A DNA stretch of 64,000 nt from Moorena producens 3L (GCF_000211815.1 NZ_GL890930.1:62001-126000); one strand, 5' to 3'. Shown: positions 1 to 9,484, counted from the first letter of the stretch. The notes: generated by a model from the letters alone, not told the origin. Translations and numbers: made by a program.

Positions 1-387
1 TTGTAATTCCCACTGACCAGCCTCTGCACTATCCTCTGCACTATCTAACAACATTTTGCTAGACAGCACTGGATAAGCTGGTTCACCTTTGGATGATGGT
101 TCAGTAGGTAAGAGAACAATTTGAGACTGCCAGCGAACCTGATGCTGTTGAGCTGCACGCTTACGACTAGCTGAACTGGTCTTCTCAGACACCTCTAAAA
201 ATTGACCGATGGACAGACGATGAGAATCTAAAAAAGACGTCAATTCTTCCTCAGTCATGGCAAACGGGTGACATGACATATCATTGGCAGTTGTTGATAT
301 CTGCGCCTTTGTGCGCCAGGTTTCTCCCCAAATAAATAGATGACCATTAGTTTCCCCAGATATCCAACTGCCATGTAACGTTGCCAT
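1..387 (-). CDS. SNF2-family helicase, N-terminal fragment (cut by window edge)
   Basis: The minus strand is open from an ATG at 387 down to base 1 (129 codons, no stop). The protein begins MATLHGSWISGETNGHLFIW and continues with a GETWR segment. The LHGSW...FIWGE opening is the pattern I associate with the N-terminal domain of cyanobacterial SNF2/DEAD-type helicases that have an SNF2-associated domain ahead of the ATPase core. No helicase motifs are in view because the rest lies left of base 1, so the family call rests on the opening alone. The copied phrase 'SAEDSAEA' near the visible end comes from a small direct repeat. No clear Shine-Dalgarno precedes the ATG. The role would be ATP-driven remodelling of nucleic acid-protein complexes; the partners are unknown. 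Confidence 0.6.
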   Translation of the reverse strand, partial: MATLHGSWISGETNGHLFIWGETWRTKAQISTTANDMSCHPFAMTEEELTSFLDSHRLSIGQFLEVSEKTSSASRKRAAQQHQVRWQSQIVLLPTEPSSKGEPAYPVLSSKMLLDSAEDSAEAGQWELQ

Positions 388-469
388 AATAATTTTTGTG
401 TCTTTTTTTGTGATCTAGTCCAGGTTTTGTCGATCAAATTTGCTGAATTTATCCCTTAGGATTAACAGC

Positions 470-585
470 TATAGTATCTGATTAATATTTATAACAAAGG
501 GAATAGGGAGTAGGGAGTAGGGAGTAGGGAACAGGGAACAGGGAACAGGGAACAGAAATTATCATAATTCCTTGAGATTACTATA
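470..585. repeat. MITE-like element 1 with GGGAGTA/GGGAACA heptamers
   Basis: The left end TATAGTATCTGATTA and the reverse complement of the right end (TATAGTAATCTCAAG) are imperfect inverted repeats. Between them lie GGGAATA, GGGAGTA and GGGAACA heptamers (about 498-556). It has the same architecture as the elements at 892, 7550, 21353, 56570, 58397 and 61824. No coding potential. Confidence 0.5.
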
Positions 586-891
586 TTAATTGAAGTAAGC
601 AAACTTATTTTTTTAGCTGATTAGGGGAGATTATCTCCAGTTATTTCACCCATTACATAAAAAATCTTCGCTTATCAAAAAAACTTGATAGAGAATACCT
701 TAATTCTATTTTGTAATAACAAAAAACGGTAAAACCTGAAGTAAAATCCATGGCTATTACTTAGAGTATTCAGTAGTCTTGAAACTCTAAAAGAACGCTG
801 AATTTACTCCACCACAAATTTGGCCACTTTCAAAAAGAAAGCAACCGTAGGCCTAAAGCAGTTGACCCATTAGCCTAACACCATAAAAAAG

Positions 892-1153
892 TATAGCGTT
901 TACTAGTCTAATCAGGTGCATATAAATTTTTTCATTGCTCCCGACTCCCGACTCCCAGGGAGTGCGCTTACAGTCGTCGAATTAAATTCGCCACGGGTCG
1001 CACCGCTCCCTATTGCCTATTGCCTATTGCCTATTGCCTATTGCCTATTGCCTATTGCCTATTGCCTATTGCCTATTGCCTATTGCCTATTGCCTACTCC
1101 CTACTCCCTACTCCCTTCCCTACTTACCACCCCCCCGAGTGATAAATGCTACG
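892..1153. repeat. MITE-like element 2 with CCTATTG heptamer array
   Basis: The left end reads TATAGCGTTTACTAG. The reverse complement of the right end (TAGCATTTATCACTC) matches the left end of element 4 (TATAGCATTTATTAA). A CCTATTG array of about 12 units runs from about 1012 to 1094 and passes into CCTACTC units. A 106-codon open frame over this stretch translates to a repeated LPIAYCL peptide and is an artefact of the array. The element sits directly upstream of pnp, so the pnp promoter must lie within or just after it. Confidence 0.5.
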
Positions 1154-1204
1154 ATTGCGACAGAACGAGAACAGTGATCAAACAAAGAAGGAAAAAGTAC
1201 CGAA

Positions 1205-3355
1205 ATGGTAGAGATAGACAAGTCAATATCCTTTGATGGACGGGATATTAGACTCAAAGTAGGTCTACTTGCCCCTCAATCTGGTGGTTCAGTAATGATA
1301 CAGTCGGGGGATACAGCAGTTCTAGTGACAGCAACTCGTGCCCCTGGTCGAGAAGGGATCGATTTTCTGCCCTTGGTGGTTGACTACGAAGAAAGACTCT
1401 ACGCAGCAGGTCGGATTCCAGGTGGTTTCCTCAGGCGGGAAGGCCGTCCTCCAGAAAAAGTTATCCTAACTAGCCGTCTCATTGACCGTCCCTTACGTCC
1501 CTTATTTCCCAGTTGGCTACGAGATGATATACAGATTGTAGCAACTACCCTGTCTATGGATGAACAAGTACCGCCAGATGTTTTGGCAGTTACTGGTGCA
1601 TCGATTGCTGTGTTGCAGGGCAGCATTCCCTTCTATGGACCAATGGCAGCTGTACGGGTAGGGTTACTCGGGGATGATTTTATGATTAATCCCACCTACA
1701 AGGAAATCGAAAATGGCGACTTGGACTTAGTCGTGGCTGGTTCCCCACAAGGGGTAATTATGGTAGAAGCCGGTGCCAATCAATTACCGGAACAAGATAT
1801 AATCGAGGCCATCGATTTCGGCTACGAAGCGGTACAAGACTTGATCAAAGCCCAGCATGACCTGCTTGAGGAGTTGGGAATTGCAATAGTGATTGGCGAA
1901 CCCCCAGCCGTAGACTCGAATCTAGAAGAATTTATTCGCGTCCGCGCCACTGACAAAATTAAAGGTGTCCTCTCGCAATTTGACCTGGACAAAAATGGTC
2001 GGGATGTTGCCTTAGATGAGATTAAAGACAGTGCTGTCAAAGCAGAAATTACCCAACTCAAAGAGGATGACCCGATCCGTGTAGCGGTTAATGAAAATAG
2101 CGCATTAGTCGATAAGCTGTTCAAAAGCCTCACCAAAAAACTGATGCGTACTCAGATTGTGGAAGAAGGGGTGCGCGTGGATGGTCGCAAGCTAGACCAA
2201 GTGCGTCCTGTCTCTTGTCAAACCAGTCTATTACCTCAGCGAGTTCATGGTAGCGCTTTGTTCAACCGAGGACTAACCCAAGTCCTATCCACGGTTACCT
2301 TGGGAACACCTGGAGATGCCCAAACTCTAGATGACCTTAACCCAGAAGATGAGAAGCGCTATCTGCACCACTACAATTTCCCACCCTTTTCTGTAGGGGA
2401 AGTCAAGCCATTGCGATCGCCCGGACGGCGTGAAATTGGTCACGGAGCCTTAGCCGAACGAGCATTAGTCCCCGTGTTGCCCCCTCAACACGAGTTTCCC
2501 TATGTGATCCGGGTAGTATCGGAAGTGCTCTCCTCCAATGGTTCCACCTCCATGGGCTCGGTTTGTGGTTCAACACTGGCCTTGATGGATTCAGGTGTAC
2601 CGATTACCAAACCCGTTAGTGGTGCAGCCATGGGTTTGATCAAAGAAGGAGATGAAGTCCGCATTCTCACCGATATTCAAGGTATTGAAGACTTTTTGGG
2701 TGACATGGACTTCAAAGTCGCCGGTACCGATACTGGCATCACGGCTTTGCAAATGGACATGAAAATCACTGGTCTGTCCATGGATACCATAGCCCAGGCC
2801 ATTGAGCAAGCCAAACCAGCCAGACTGCATATCCTAGAAAAGATGCTGGCGGTGATTGACACACCCTCCACAGACATGTCACCCTTTGCTCCTCGCCTCT
2901 TAACCATGAAGATCGATCCGGAGTTCATCGGTACAGTCATTGGTCCAGGGGGTAAGACAATTAAAGGAATTACCGAGCAAACTGGGGCAAAAATCGATAT
3001 TGAAGATGACGGTACAGTTACCGTATCTGCTATGGATGGGGACAGAGCCACCAAAGCTATCAATATCATCCAAGGCTTAACCCGCAAGCTGCATGAAGGG
3101 GATGTCTATGTTGGTCGTGTCACCCGGATTATTCCCATTGGTGCCTTTGTGGAAATACTTCCTGGCAAAGAAGGTATGATTCACATTTCCCAACTAGCTG
3201 ACTACCGAGTTGGCAAAGTGGAAGATGAGTTAGCGGTAGGAGATGAGGTAGTTGTCAAAATACGGGAAATTGACAACAAGGGTCGTCTTAATTTAACCCG
3301 TTTGAACATTCATCCGGACGAAGCTGCCGCAGCACGGGAAGCAGCAGCGTTATAA
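1205..3355 (+). CDS. pnp: polyribonucleotide nucleotidyltransferase (PNPase)
   Basis: At 716 residues this has the normal PNPase length. It carries out phosphorolytic 3'-5' RNA degradation and, in cyanobacteria, also adds heteropolymeric tails. The order is a first RNase PH-like domain (about 10-140), a helical linker, a second, catalytic RNase PH domain (about 310-540), a KH domain with the IGPGGKTIK loop (about 560-615) and an S1 domain (GDVYVGRVTRI onward, about 625-690). The second core keeps the HHYNFPPFS and SNGSTSMGSVCG segments expected around the phosphate site. The ATG at 1205 follows an AAGGA about 15 bases upstream and matches the usual MVEIDKSISFDGRDI opening. It stands alone, with a repeat element upstream and tpiA downstream after about 260 bp. 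Confidence 0.97.
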   Translation: MVEIDKSISFDGRDIRLKVGLLAPQSGGSVMIQSGDTAVLVTATRAPGREGIDFLPLVVDYEERLYAAGRIPGGFLRREGRPPEKVILTSRLIDRPLRPLFPSWLRDDIQIVATTLSMDEQVPPDVLAVTGASIAVLQGSIPFYGPMAAVRVGLLGDDFMINPTYKEIENGDLDLVVAGSPQGVIMVEAGANQLPEQDIIEAIDFGYEAVQDLIKAQHDLLEELGIAIVIGEPPAVDSNLEEFIRVRATDKIKGVLSQFDLDKNGRDVALDEIKDSAVKAEITQLKEDDPIRVAVNENSALVDKLFKSLTKKLMRTQIVEEGVRVDGRKLDQVRPVSCQTSLLPQRVHGSALFNRGLTQVLSTVTLGTPGDAQTLDDLNPEDEKRYLHHYNFPPFSVGEVKPLRSPGRREIGHGALAERALVPVLPPQHEFPYVIRVVSEVLSSNGSTSMGSVCGSTLALMDSGVPITKPVSGAAMGLIKEGDEVRILTDIQGIEDFLGDMDFKVAGTDTGITALQMDMKITGLSMDTIAQAIEQAKPARLHILEKMLAVIDTPSTDMSPFAPRLLTMKIDPEFIGTVIGPGGKTIKGITEQTGAKIDIEDDGTVTVSAMDGDRATKAINIIQGLTRKLHEGDVYVGRVTRIIPIGAFVEILPGKEGMIHISQLADYRVGKVEDELAVGDEVVVKIREIDNKGRLNLTRLNIHPDEAAAAREAAAL

Positions 3356-3613
3356 CCTAGCTAGGCTAGCTAGATAATGGTGAAGCGTCAGGAGCAGGGA
3401 AGCTTCTCAAGACTATAGAGAACAGATGTAGAAGCCTCTGGGGAGTTGGGGGAATAAATTGACCCTACTCTGATGATGCTTCCCTGAACTTACCCTAGGA
3501 GTATCCTGTGATCAGGTCAGTGACCAGCAAAAGTTAAACATTTCTGAGATAGCCGTAAGTAAAAGCTTTACACTAAATAATGCATTATGGTTTAGAGATG
3601 ATTTAGTTAAGCT

Positions 3614-4339
3614 GTGCGGAAAATTGTTATAGCTGGTAACTGGAAAATGTACAAAACTCAAGCGGAAACCGCTGAGTTTTTAAAGGGATTTTTGCCTGAG
3701 GTGGAGCAAACTCCCATAGAACGGGAGGTTGTTCTGTGTGGTCCCTTCACCGACTTGGGTGTGATGTCTGAGCATGTACAAAATACTCGTGTACAGATCG
3801 GGGCTCAGAATATCCACTGGGAAAATGCTGGAGCCTACACTGGTGAAATTGCTGGTGGGATGCTCAAGGAAATTGGTGTGCGCTATGTCATTGTTGGTCA
3901 TAGTGAACGGCGTCAATACTTCGGCGAAACTGATGAAACCGTTAATAAACGCCTTCACGCTGCTCAGCGTCACGGTTTGATTCCGATTCTGTGTGTTGGG
4001 GAAACGAAAGCACAACGGGATGCTGGTGAAACAGAAGACATTATTAGCAAGCAGTTGGAAAAAGACCTAGTCAACGTTGACCAGCAAAATTTAGTGATTG
4101 CTTACGAACCAATCTGGGCAATTGGTACTGGAGACACTTGTGATGCATCAGAAGCGAATCGAATCATTGGATTAATTCGCTCCAAGCTAAAGGAAGCTAA
4201 TGTCCCAATTCAATATGGTGGCTCCGTCAAACCCAAGAATATTGATGAAATTATGGCTCAATCAGAAATTGATGGAGTACTGGTGGGCGGAGCAAGCTTA
4301 GAACCTGCGAGCTTTGCCAGAATAGTCAATTATCAGTAG
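3614..4339 (+). CDS. tpiA: triosephosphate isomerase
   Basis: 241 residues, a standard TIM barrel that interconverts dihydroxyacetone phosphate and glyceraldehyde 3-phosphate in glycolysis and the Calvin cycle in the cytosol. Visible active-site residues are Lys11 in GNWKMYK, His96 in IVGHSERR and catalytic Glu165 in AYEPIWAIGTG; the phosphate-binding GGSVKP and GVLVGGASL loops are present near the C-terminus. The start is GTG at 3614, the only choice that keeps the canonical (M)RKIVIAGNWKM opening. folP follows on the same strand 142 bp later, an arrangement common in cyanobacteria, though the TTAATTG repeat between them argues against tight translational coupling. Confidence 0.97.
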   Translation: MRKIVIAGNWKMYKTQAETAEFLKGFLPEVEQTPIEREVVLCGPFTDLGVMSEHVQNTRVQIGAQNIHWENAGAYTGEIAGGMLKEIGVRYVIVGHSERRQYFGETDETVNKRLHAAQRHGLIPILCVGETKAQRDAGETEDIISKQLEKDLVNVDQQNLVIAYEPIWAIGTGDTCDASEANRIIGLIRSKLKEANVPIQYGGSVKPKNIDEIMAQSEIDGVLVGGASLEPASFARIVNYQ

Positions 4340-4358
4340 TTGTGATTAGTCATGGGCT

Positions 4359-4396
4359 AATTGTTAATTGTTAATTGTTAATTGTTAATTGTTAGT
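4359..4396. repeat. TTAATTG heptamer array
   Basis: About five tandem TTAATTG units lie in the tpiA-folP spacer, followed by degenerate TTAGTTA/TTGGTTAATTGG copies to about 4435. This is a short tandemly repeated (STRR-type) sequence of unit length seven. Confidence 0.8.
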
Positions 4397-4481
4397 TAGC
4401 TTATTATTAGTTAGTTAATTGGTTAATTGGTTGATTGCAATGGGCAATTTTCAATTAGCAATTAGCCATGATCTATAAGCG

Positions 4482-5327
4482 ATGGATAAAGGAAAATTAA
4501 CCATCCAGAACTATTCTTTTGAGTGGGGCAAACGAACCTATATCATGGGTATCTTGAACGTTACCCCCGATAGTTTTAGTGATGGCGGAGAGTATTTTAC
4601 CCCAGAAGCTGCCTTAAGGCAAGCTCAGGCTCTAGTAGATGCTGGTGCTGATATTATCGATATTGGTGGTCAATCCACTCGACCTGGTGCCGAGCAAATT
4701 TCCCTACCCGAAGAACTGAAACGAGTTGTGCCTGTGGTAAAGGCAATGGGTTCAGTGCTGAAGATACCGATTTCTGTCGATACCACTAGAGCATCTGTGG
4801 CTAAGGCTGCGGTAGAAGCTGGTGCCGATATGGTCAATGATATTTCCGGTGGCACATTTGACCCAGACATGTTGCCACTTGTAGGGCAATTGGGGGTACC
4901 AATTGTCTTAATGCATATCCGAGGCACCCCGGTTTCCATGCAAAAATTAACTGATTATCAAGACTTAATTGGAGAAATCTATAGCTTTCTGGAGGAGCGG
5001 GTAACTGCGGCAACCGCAGCAGGAATTAAGCGATCGCATATTATTATTGACCCAGGCATTGGTTTTGCCAAAACCGCTGAGCAAAGTGTAGAGATTCTGC
5101 GGCAACTGCCTAGGTTTGATGCCCTCGGTCTACCGATGTTAATAGGAGTATCTCGCAAAAGCTTTATTGGACGCATCATCAATCAACCAGACCCCAAGGG
5201 TCGAATTTGGGGAACTGCTGCGGCTTGTTGTAGTGCCATTGCCGGTTCAGCAGACATCCTGCGGGTACACGATGTTGACCAGCTCCGTGATGTCTGCCGT
5301 GTTGCTGATGCGATTTGGCGTGTTTAA
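4482..5327 (+). CDS. folP: dihydropteroate synthase
   Basis: 281 residues, the length of bacterial DHPS. It condenses p-aminobenzoate with dihydropterin pyrophosphate in folate synthesis. The signature MGILNVTPDSFSDGG lies near residues 22-36 and the second signature with DIGGQSTRPGA near 61-71. SVDTTRA, the NDISGG motif and the late KSFIGR pterin/phosphate-binding segment are all present, so the enzyme looks intact. The ATG at 4482 gives MDKGKLTIQNYSFEWGKRTY, an N-terminal strand typical of cyanobacterial homologues. It follows tpiA on the same strand; downstream there are only repeats. Confidence 0.96.
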   Translation: MDKGKLTIQNYSFEWGKRTYIMGILNVTPDSFSDGGEYFTPEAALRQAQALVDAGADIIDIGGQSTRPGAEQISLPEELKRVVPVVKAMGSVLKIPISVDTTRASVAKAAVEAGADMVNDISGGTFDPDMLPLVGQLGVPIVLMHIRGTPVSMQKLTDYQDLIGEIYSFLEERVTAATAAGIKRSHIIIDPGIGFAKTAEQSVEILRQLPRFDALGLPMLIGVSRKSFIGRIINQPDPKGRIWGTAAACCSAIAGSADILRVHDVDQLRDVCRVADAIWRV

Positions 5328-5328
5328 G

Positions 5329-5571
<243 letters not shown>

Positions 5572-5591
5572 ATTATTACATTGTTATTGCC

Positions 5592-6389
5592 CTAATTACT
5601 CTCGCCCACAGATTCAGTTTGAAGCAAATCAGTCATGGCTTCGCTCAGTGCTTTTGGATCCATAAAGACGACTTTAGAATTGTTGCTTTCACTTAATTTT
5701 TCATTAGCTTCTACATAGCGTTGAGCAATCAGGAACTGTAGGACTTTCTGAGTATTAGCTTGCTCTTGAAGAGCTTTGGAGATCATTTGGATCGACTCCA
5801 CTGTACCTTCAGCCTGTAAAATTTTGGCTTGTTTCTCACTCTTAGCAGCTCGTTCCTTCTCTAGGGCATCGATAATAGTCTGGGGTGGTTTAATCTCTTG
5901 CACCTCAACCCGCATCACCTTGACTCCCCAATCAGCAGAGGCATCATCTAATTGTTGCAATAAGTTCTGATTGATTCTGTCTCGGGAGGCATAAGTCTCG
6001 TCTAATTCCATCTGACCAATGGTAGAACGCAGAGTGGTCATGACTAAATTTTCAATCGCCTCATGAACATTATCTACAGCATAAAAAGCTTTGTACATAT
6101 CTAAAATTTGCCAATACACGATCGCATCGACTTCTACCTGAACGTTATCTTTGGTGATTGCCTGCTGGGGTTCAATGTCCAAAATCTGCTCACGGGTACT
6201 CTCTTCTACGGCAATCTTGTCTATAAACGGAACTACATTGTAGTTAAGACCAGGGTCTAGTTTTTTACGATACTTACCAAAACGTTCTACTAGAGCTTCA
6301 TTTCCCTCTTGGACAACTTTTGTCGTACCTACGGTGTAGCCAAAGGCTACTAAAATAATTGGGGCGAGTATGCTAAGAAGAATATCCAT
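5592..6389 (-). CDS. SPFH/band 7 (stomatin-like, paraslipin) membrane protein
   Basis: 265 residues. A single N-terminal hydrophobic segment (about residues 4-23, LLSILAPIILVAFGYTVGTT) is followed directly by a band 7 domain: the GNEALVERFGKYRKKLDPGLN opening, then a VDAIVYWQI strand and the block that leads to the TLRSTIGQMELDE helix. An EKERAAKSEKQAKILQAEG coiled segment (about 180-200) leads into the oligomerising C-terminus. Such proteins form large rings at membranes and scaffold proteases or transport proteins; the substrate here cannot be read. Stomatin-operon members often have an NfeD partner; none is next to this gene. The ATG at 6389 places the membrane segment at the extreme N-terminus, as expected. 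Confidence 0.88.
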   Translation of the reverse strand: MDILLSILAPIILVAFGYTVGTTKVVQEGNEALVERFGKYRKKLDPGLNYNVVPFIDKIAVEESTREQILDIEPQQAITKDNVQVEVDAIVYWQILDMYKAFYAVDNVHEAIENLVMTTLRSTIGQMELDETYASRDRINQNLLQQLDDASADWGVKVMRVEVQEIKPPQTIIDALEKERAAKSEKQAKILQAEGTVESIQMISKALQEQANTQKVLQFLIAQRYVEANEKLSESNNSKVVFMDPKALSEAMTDLLQTESVGESN

Positions 6390-6689
6390 AGTGTTTTAGA
6401 TCCTGTTAGAAGATTAATAAATTCACGCTTTGCTGCGGCTAGCATTTCCTAGAAATAACTTTATCAATAGAAGAGCACAAAATGTGTGTATAGATAACTT
6501 TCACTCTAGCCACCCCTGGGTTGAGTGTCAAAGCTGTTATCAACACTACGGGGAAGCTAACTTCTGTGGATGAGGGGTATTCCCCTCACCATTCCCCTAA
6601 CCTATACTTAGAAACTGAGAACACAACAGAGGGAAGATCCGCAACAACTAAAAAAGTAGGTTATCAAAGTAGATTTAGTTTAAGCATTC

Positions 6690-6897
6690 AGCCGTGAGCC
6701 ATTCGCGAACGCGAATGGCCTTGGCTCACGCTACTTGAGGTGCCGTCAGTGCTCAGTAGTCAGCTGATTTTATTCAAAAGCACCGATTGCGCTACGCGCA
6801 CGCTGCGCCAACAGTAGCCTGGCCATTCCCGTAGCGTGGCCTTTGGCTGATAGCTGATACGCGACACGCTGATACGCGACACGCTGAATGCTTACAA
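6690..6897. repeat. cluster of GC-rich palindromic repeats
   Basis: The 515 bp spacer 6390-6904 has no gene. It holds a near-perfect palindrome with arms GCCATTCGCG (6698-6707) and CGCGAATGGC (6710-6719), nested in GTGAGCC/GGCTCAC. Beyond it are GCGCTACGCGCACGCTGCGCC, a GGCCATTCCCGTAGCGTGGCC stretch near 6821 and a doubled GATACGCGACACGCT unit (about 6857-6890). Related GTAGCG/GCGCGTAGCGC words recur at about 43607-43632. Confidence 0.6.
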
Positions 6898-6904
6898 TTT
6901 CGTA

Positions 6905-7510
6905 CTAGTCAGTTTTTTCAGCAGCAGATGGCTTGTCTTCTTCAGCCTTGTCCTGATTAACCAGCCATTCTGAGAGGGGGCGTGAGACAGCATACTGAAA
7001 GTCCACTGGCACTAACAGCACCTGCAACTGCTCAGATTTGGAATCCAGTGGTAGGACTTGAGCATATAGGAAACTGCGAGTAAAGTCCAAGTTGCCTAAG
7101 ATCAGCTTCGGACTGTCCTGATTTTTCAGTTTCACTGTTATAGTTGCTGAGGGCTTGTCTAATCCATACTCTGGAAGTTGGTCAGGGCTAACCGTAAGAA
7201 TGCGATCGCTTTTGCCCTGAGCCAGCAAGTTCAACAAAAAGGAAACAACCGCATCACTAGCTGTCGCCTCTTTGGGCTTTTTCATCCGCCAACCCGATTC
7301 TGGCTCACTGGCTCGCTCGAATACTAAGGTCTTGTCATCACTATTAACAGTAAACGATTGAATCTCGTCTTCAGTGAAATTAAATATCGGTTTTTTATTA
7401 ATTTTAGCAGCTTCTCGCTTTTCAGAACCCTGAATTTCATAAATATATACACCTCCCCCCAGGAGGATGGCACAAATGACTAAAATCAGAGTTGTCCTTT
7501 GTAGTTTCAT
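6905..7510 (-). CDS. DUF4340 domain protein, membrane-anchored
   Basis: About 200 residues when started at the ATG at 7510 (MKLQRTTLILVICAILLGGG). An upstream in-frame ATG at 7537 would add nine residues before the membrane segment and is less likely. One N-terminal hydrophobic stretch is followed by a periplasmic-type domain matching the DUF4340 pattern: FNFTEDEIQSFTV, the SGWRMKKP strand and the YGLDKPSATITVKL segment, then an LILGN strand. DUF4340 proteins are often linked to gliding or ABC-type transport modules, but no such neighbour is present, so its job is unknown. The C-terminus is charged (EEDKPSAAEKTD). It is flanked on both sides by repeat-rich spacers. Confidence 0.7.
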   Translation of the reverse strand: MKLQRTTLILVICAILLGGGVYIYEIQGSEKREAAKINKKPIFNFTEDEIQSFTVNSDDKTLVFERASEPESGWRMKKPKEATASDAVVSFLLNLLAQGKSDRILTVSPDQLPEYGLDKPSATITVKLKNQDSPKLILGNLDFTRSFLYAQVLPLDSKSEQLQVLLVPVDFQYAVSRPLSEWLVNQDKAEEDKPSAAEKTD

Positions 7511-7549
7511 CAGTTTAAACTGCATCGATCTAAACACAGCTTAATACGT

Positions 7550-7731
7550 TATAGCGGTTCTCAATTGGGTGAGGTACACCTCCCTTGGGAGTAGGGAGTA
7601 GGGAGTAGGGAGTAGGGAACAGGGAACAGCGGATCTGGGAACAGCGGATCTGGGAACAGCGGATCTGGGAACAGCGGATCTGGGAACAGGGAAAAAATCT
7701 TGTGTAGTTCACAATTATGAGAAACGCTATA
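7550..7731. repeat. MITE-like element 3 with heptamers and a 15-bp repeat
   Basis: The left end TATAGCGGTTCTCAATTG and the reverse complement of the right end (TATAGCGTTTCTCATAATTG) form a clear inverted repeat. Just inside lie GTGAGGTACACC on the left and, in reverse, GTGAACTACACAAG on the right. The interior has four GGGAGTA units and then a 15-bp unit (AACAGCGGATCTGGG) repeated four times (about 7624-7685). Confidence 0.6.
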
Positions 7732-7804
7732 GCTAGATCTAGCTAAGTCTTTGGGAGATTGCTAAGTAGTCGGAGATCAATAAACGCGCTCTGTGTAAAG
7801 AATT

Positions 7805-9484
7805 ATGAAAATTCCGATCCAAAAAACACTGGTATGGCTATTGGGTGGTTTAGGTATCTCAGGGGTAATCGCGCCAGCCTTGGGATTAGATACATCAATC
7901 TCAGAAGCTGGTATTAATGTCTATCGGTTACACCAACCTCCCTATAATTTAACCGGTCGCAAAATTGCCATTGGGCAAGTGGAAATTGGTAGACCTGGAT
8001 TATTTGGTAAGGATAAGGCCGCTATCAAGAATCGGACAGTAACTCCTGCGGGAGTATTTTATCGCAACACCCCCGCAAAACCGAATACCCATGTTGATGA
8101 ACATGCGGCTATGGTAGCAGCTGTGATGATTAGTCGAGACAAAGCCTTTCGGGGAGTAGCACCTGGGGCAAAACTCTACGCTTCAGCAGTTGGTTCCCTG
8201 TCTAGGAGTGGACAACCGGAAGAGTGCCTCGCGGCTCAGCATATTGCTCAGCAAAATGGCTCCGATGTGCGGGCAATTAATTTTAGTTTTGGTGAATCCC
8301 TACAGCGGGACCCGAGGGAGGAAGCGGTGCTGGATGGCAATGCGCTGTTAACTCTATGTATCGATTGGTCAGCTAGGGTGCATGACGTCTTGTATGTGAT
8401 TGCTGGCAACCAAGGCAAAGGGGGCATTCCGATCCCCACAGATAATTTTAATGGTATCAATGCAGCATACACAGCCAAGCGTCAGGGAGTTTTTAATAAG
8501 GTAGACTTTGCTAACTTGAGTGCTTTACCAGTTGGTATTGGTCGTCGTCTGATTCGGCAAGAAATTAATGTTGGTTCTCGCCGCTCGATTAATTTGGTAG
8601 CTCCTGGCAACAAGATATCGTTGTATGACCTCAAAGGTAAAGTGACTAAGGTCAGTGGTACCAGTTTTGCTGCTCCCCATATCACTGGTGTTGTAGCATT
8701 GCTACAGGAATTTGGTGATTCCGCTTTGCGCAAGCTGCGCTCAAGACAACAAAAACTATTCTTGATGCAGTCCCTCAGAGCGGAAACCCCCAATACCGGG
8801 CTGCATCGCTTGTGGATGAATTGGAGTACAGATTCCCGACGCCATGAAGTAATGAAGGCAGTGTTGCTTAATTCTGCTGACAAAATTCAAGATCTCGGTG
8901 ATGGGATGCTACTAGGCATGAGCCGCACGATTCGGGCAAAGGATAATCACCACTGGTTAGAGTCTGATGCTTACCAAGACCCCAAAATTCCTCTGGATAT
9001 GCAGATGGGGACAGGACATCTAAATGGGTTTCGAGCTTACCAGCAATTTAAACTCGGCCAATGGAGTCCCAGTGGCATTGGAGTGCCACCAGTGGGTTGG
9101 GATTACCGTACTGTGGAGAAATCATCTGATCGGGACTATGTGTTAACAAAACCCTTAGCAGAAGGAAGTTTTATCTCTTTAACTCTGGCTTGGGACCGTT
9201 TGGTAGAGTTAGAGGATGACAATAATAATGATGCTTATGATCTTGGGGAGAGTTTTAGCGATCGCGGTTTGAATAATCTTGACCTCTATTTAATGCCAGT
9301 CGGAGAAGAGGACATTACCAAAAGTGTCTGTGCTTCTATCAGTGAAGCGGATGCTGTGGAACATATTTTCTGCCAAGTCCCTGCTCAGGGTCGCTATAAA
9401 ATTCGGGTTCAGTATCAACAACAGGTTAATCAGCCGTCTCAAGCTTATGCTTTAGCTTGGTGGACAGTTCCAGATCCCAAATGA
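7805..9484 (+). CDS. S8 (subtilase) family serine protease, secreted, with Glu at the usual Asp site
   Basis: 559 residues. A signal peptide is likely (residues 1-28, a basic start, a WLLGGLGISGVIAPALG core, then the mature start). The peptidase S8 core shows IAIGQVEIG (Glu60 where subtilases have the DTG/DSG aspartate), DEHAAMVAAV (His100), VIAGNQG (Asn202, oxyanion hole) and SGTSFAAPHITG (nucleophile Ser287). The His-box lacks the normal HGTHVA wording. The C-terminal 150 residues form a beta-rich domain with an acidic DDNNNDAYDLGE stretch that could bind calcium. It is inferred to be an exported protease or a modified subtilase; activity depends on Glu60 replacing Asp. It is a single gene with repeats upstream and the start ATG at 7805. 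Confidence 0.85.
   Translation: MKIPIQKTLVWLLGGLGISGVIAPALGLDTSISEAGINVYRLHQPPYNLTGRKIAIGQVEIGRPGLFGKDKAAIKNRTVTPAGVFYRNTPAKPNTHVDEHAAMVAAVMISRDKAFRGVAPGAKLYASAVGSLSRSGQPEECLAAQHIAQQNGSDVRAINFSFGESLQRDPREEAVLDGNALLTLCIDWSARVHDVLYVIAGNQGKGGIPIPTDNFNGINAAYTAKRQGVFNKVDFANLSALPVGIGRRLIRQEINVGSRRSINLVAPGNKISLYDLKGKVTKVSGTSFAAPHITGVVALLQEFGDSALRKLRSRQQKLFLMQSLRAETPNTGLHRLWMNWSTDSRRHEVMKAVLLNSADKIQDLGDGMLLGMSRTIRAKDNHHWLESDAYQDPKIPLDMQMGTGHLNGFRAYQQFKLGQWSPSGIGVPPVGWDYRTVEKSSDRDYVLTKPLAEGSFISLTLAWDRLVELEDDNNNDAYDLGESFSDRGLNNLDLYLMPVGEEDITKSVCASISEADAVEHIFCQVPAQGRYKIRVQYQQQVNQPSQAYALAWWTVPDPK

Noticed and set aside
916..1236. 106-codon plus-strand open frame before pnp
   Set aside because: It is written by the CCTATTG heptamer array (repeated LPIAYCL) and overlaps the pnp start; no ribosome site.
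7530..7712. 60-codon minus-strand frame with SQIRC repeats
   Set aside because: It comes from the 15-bp and heptamer repeats of MITE-like element 3.
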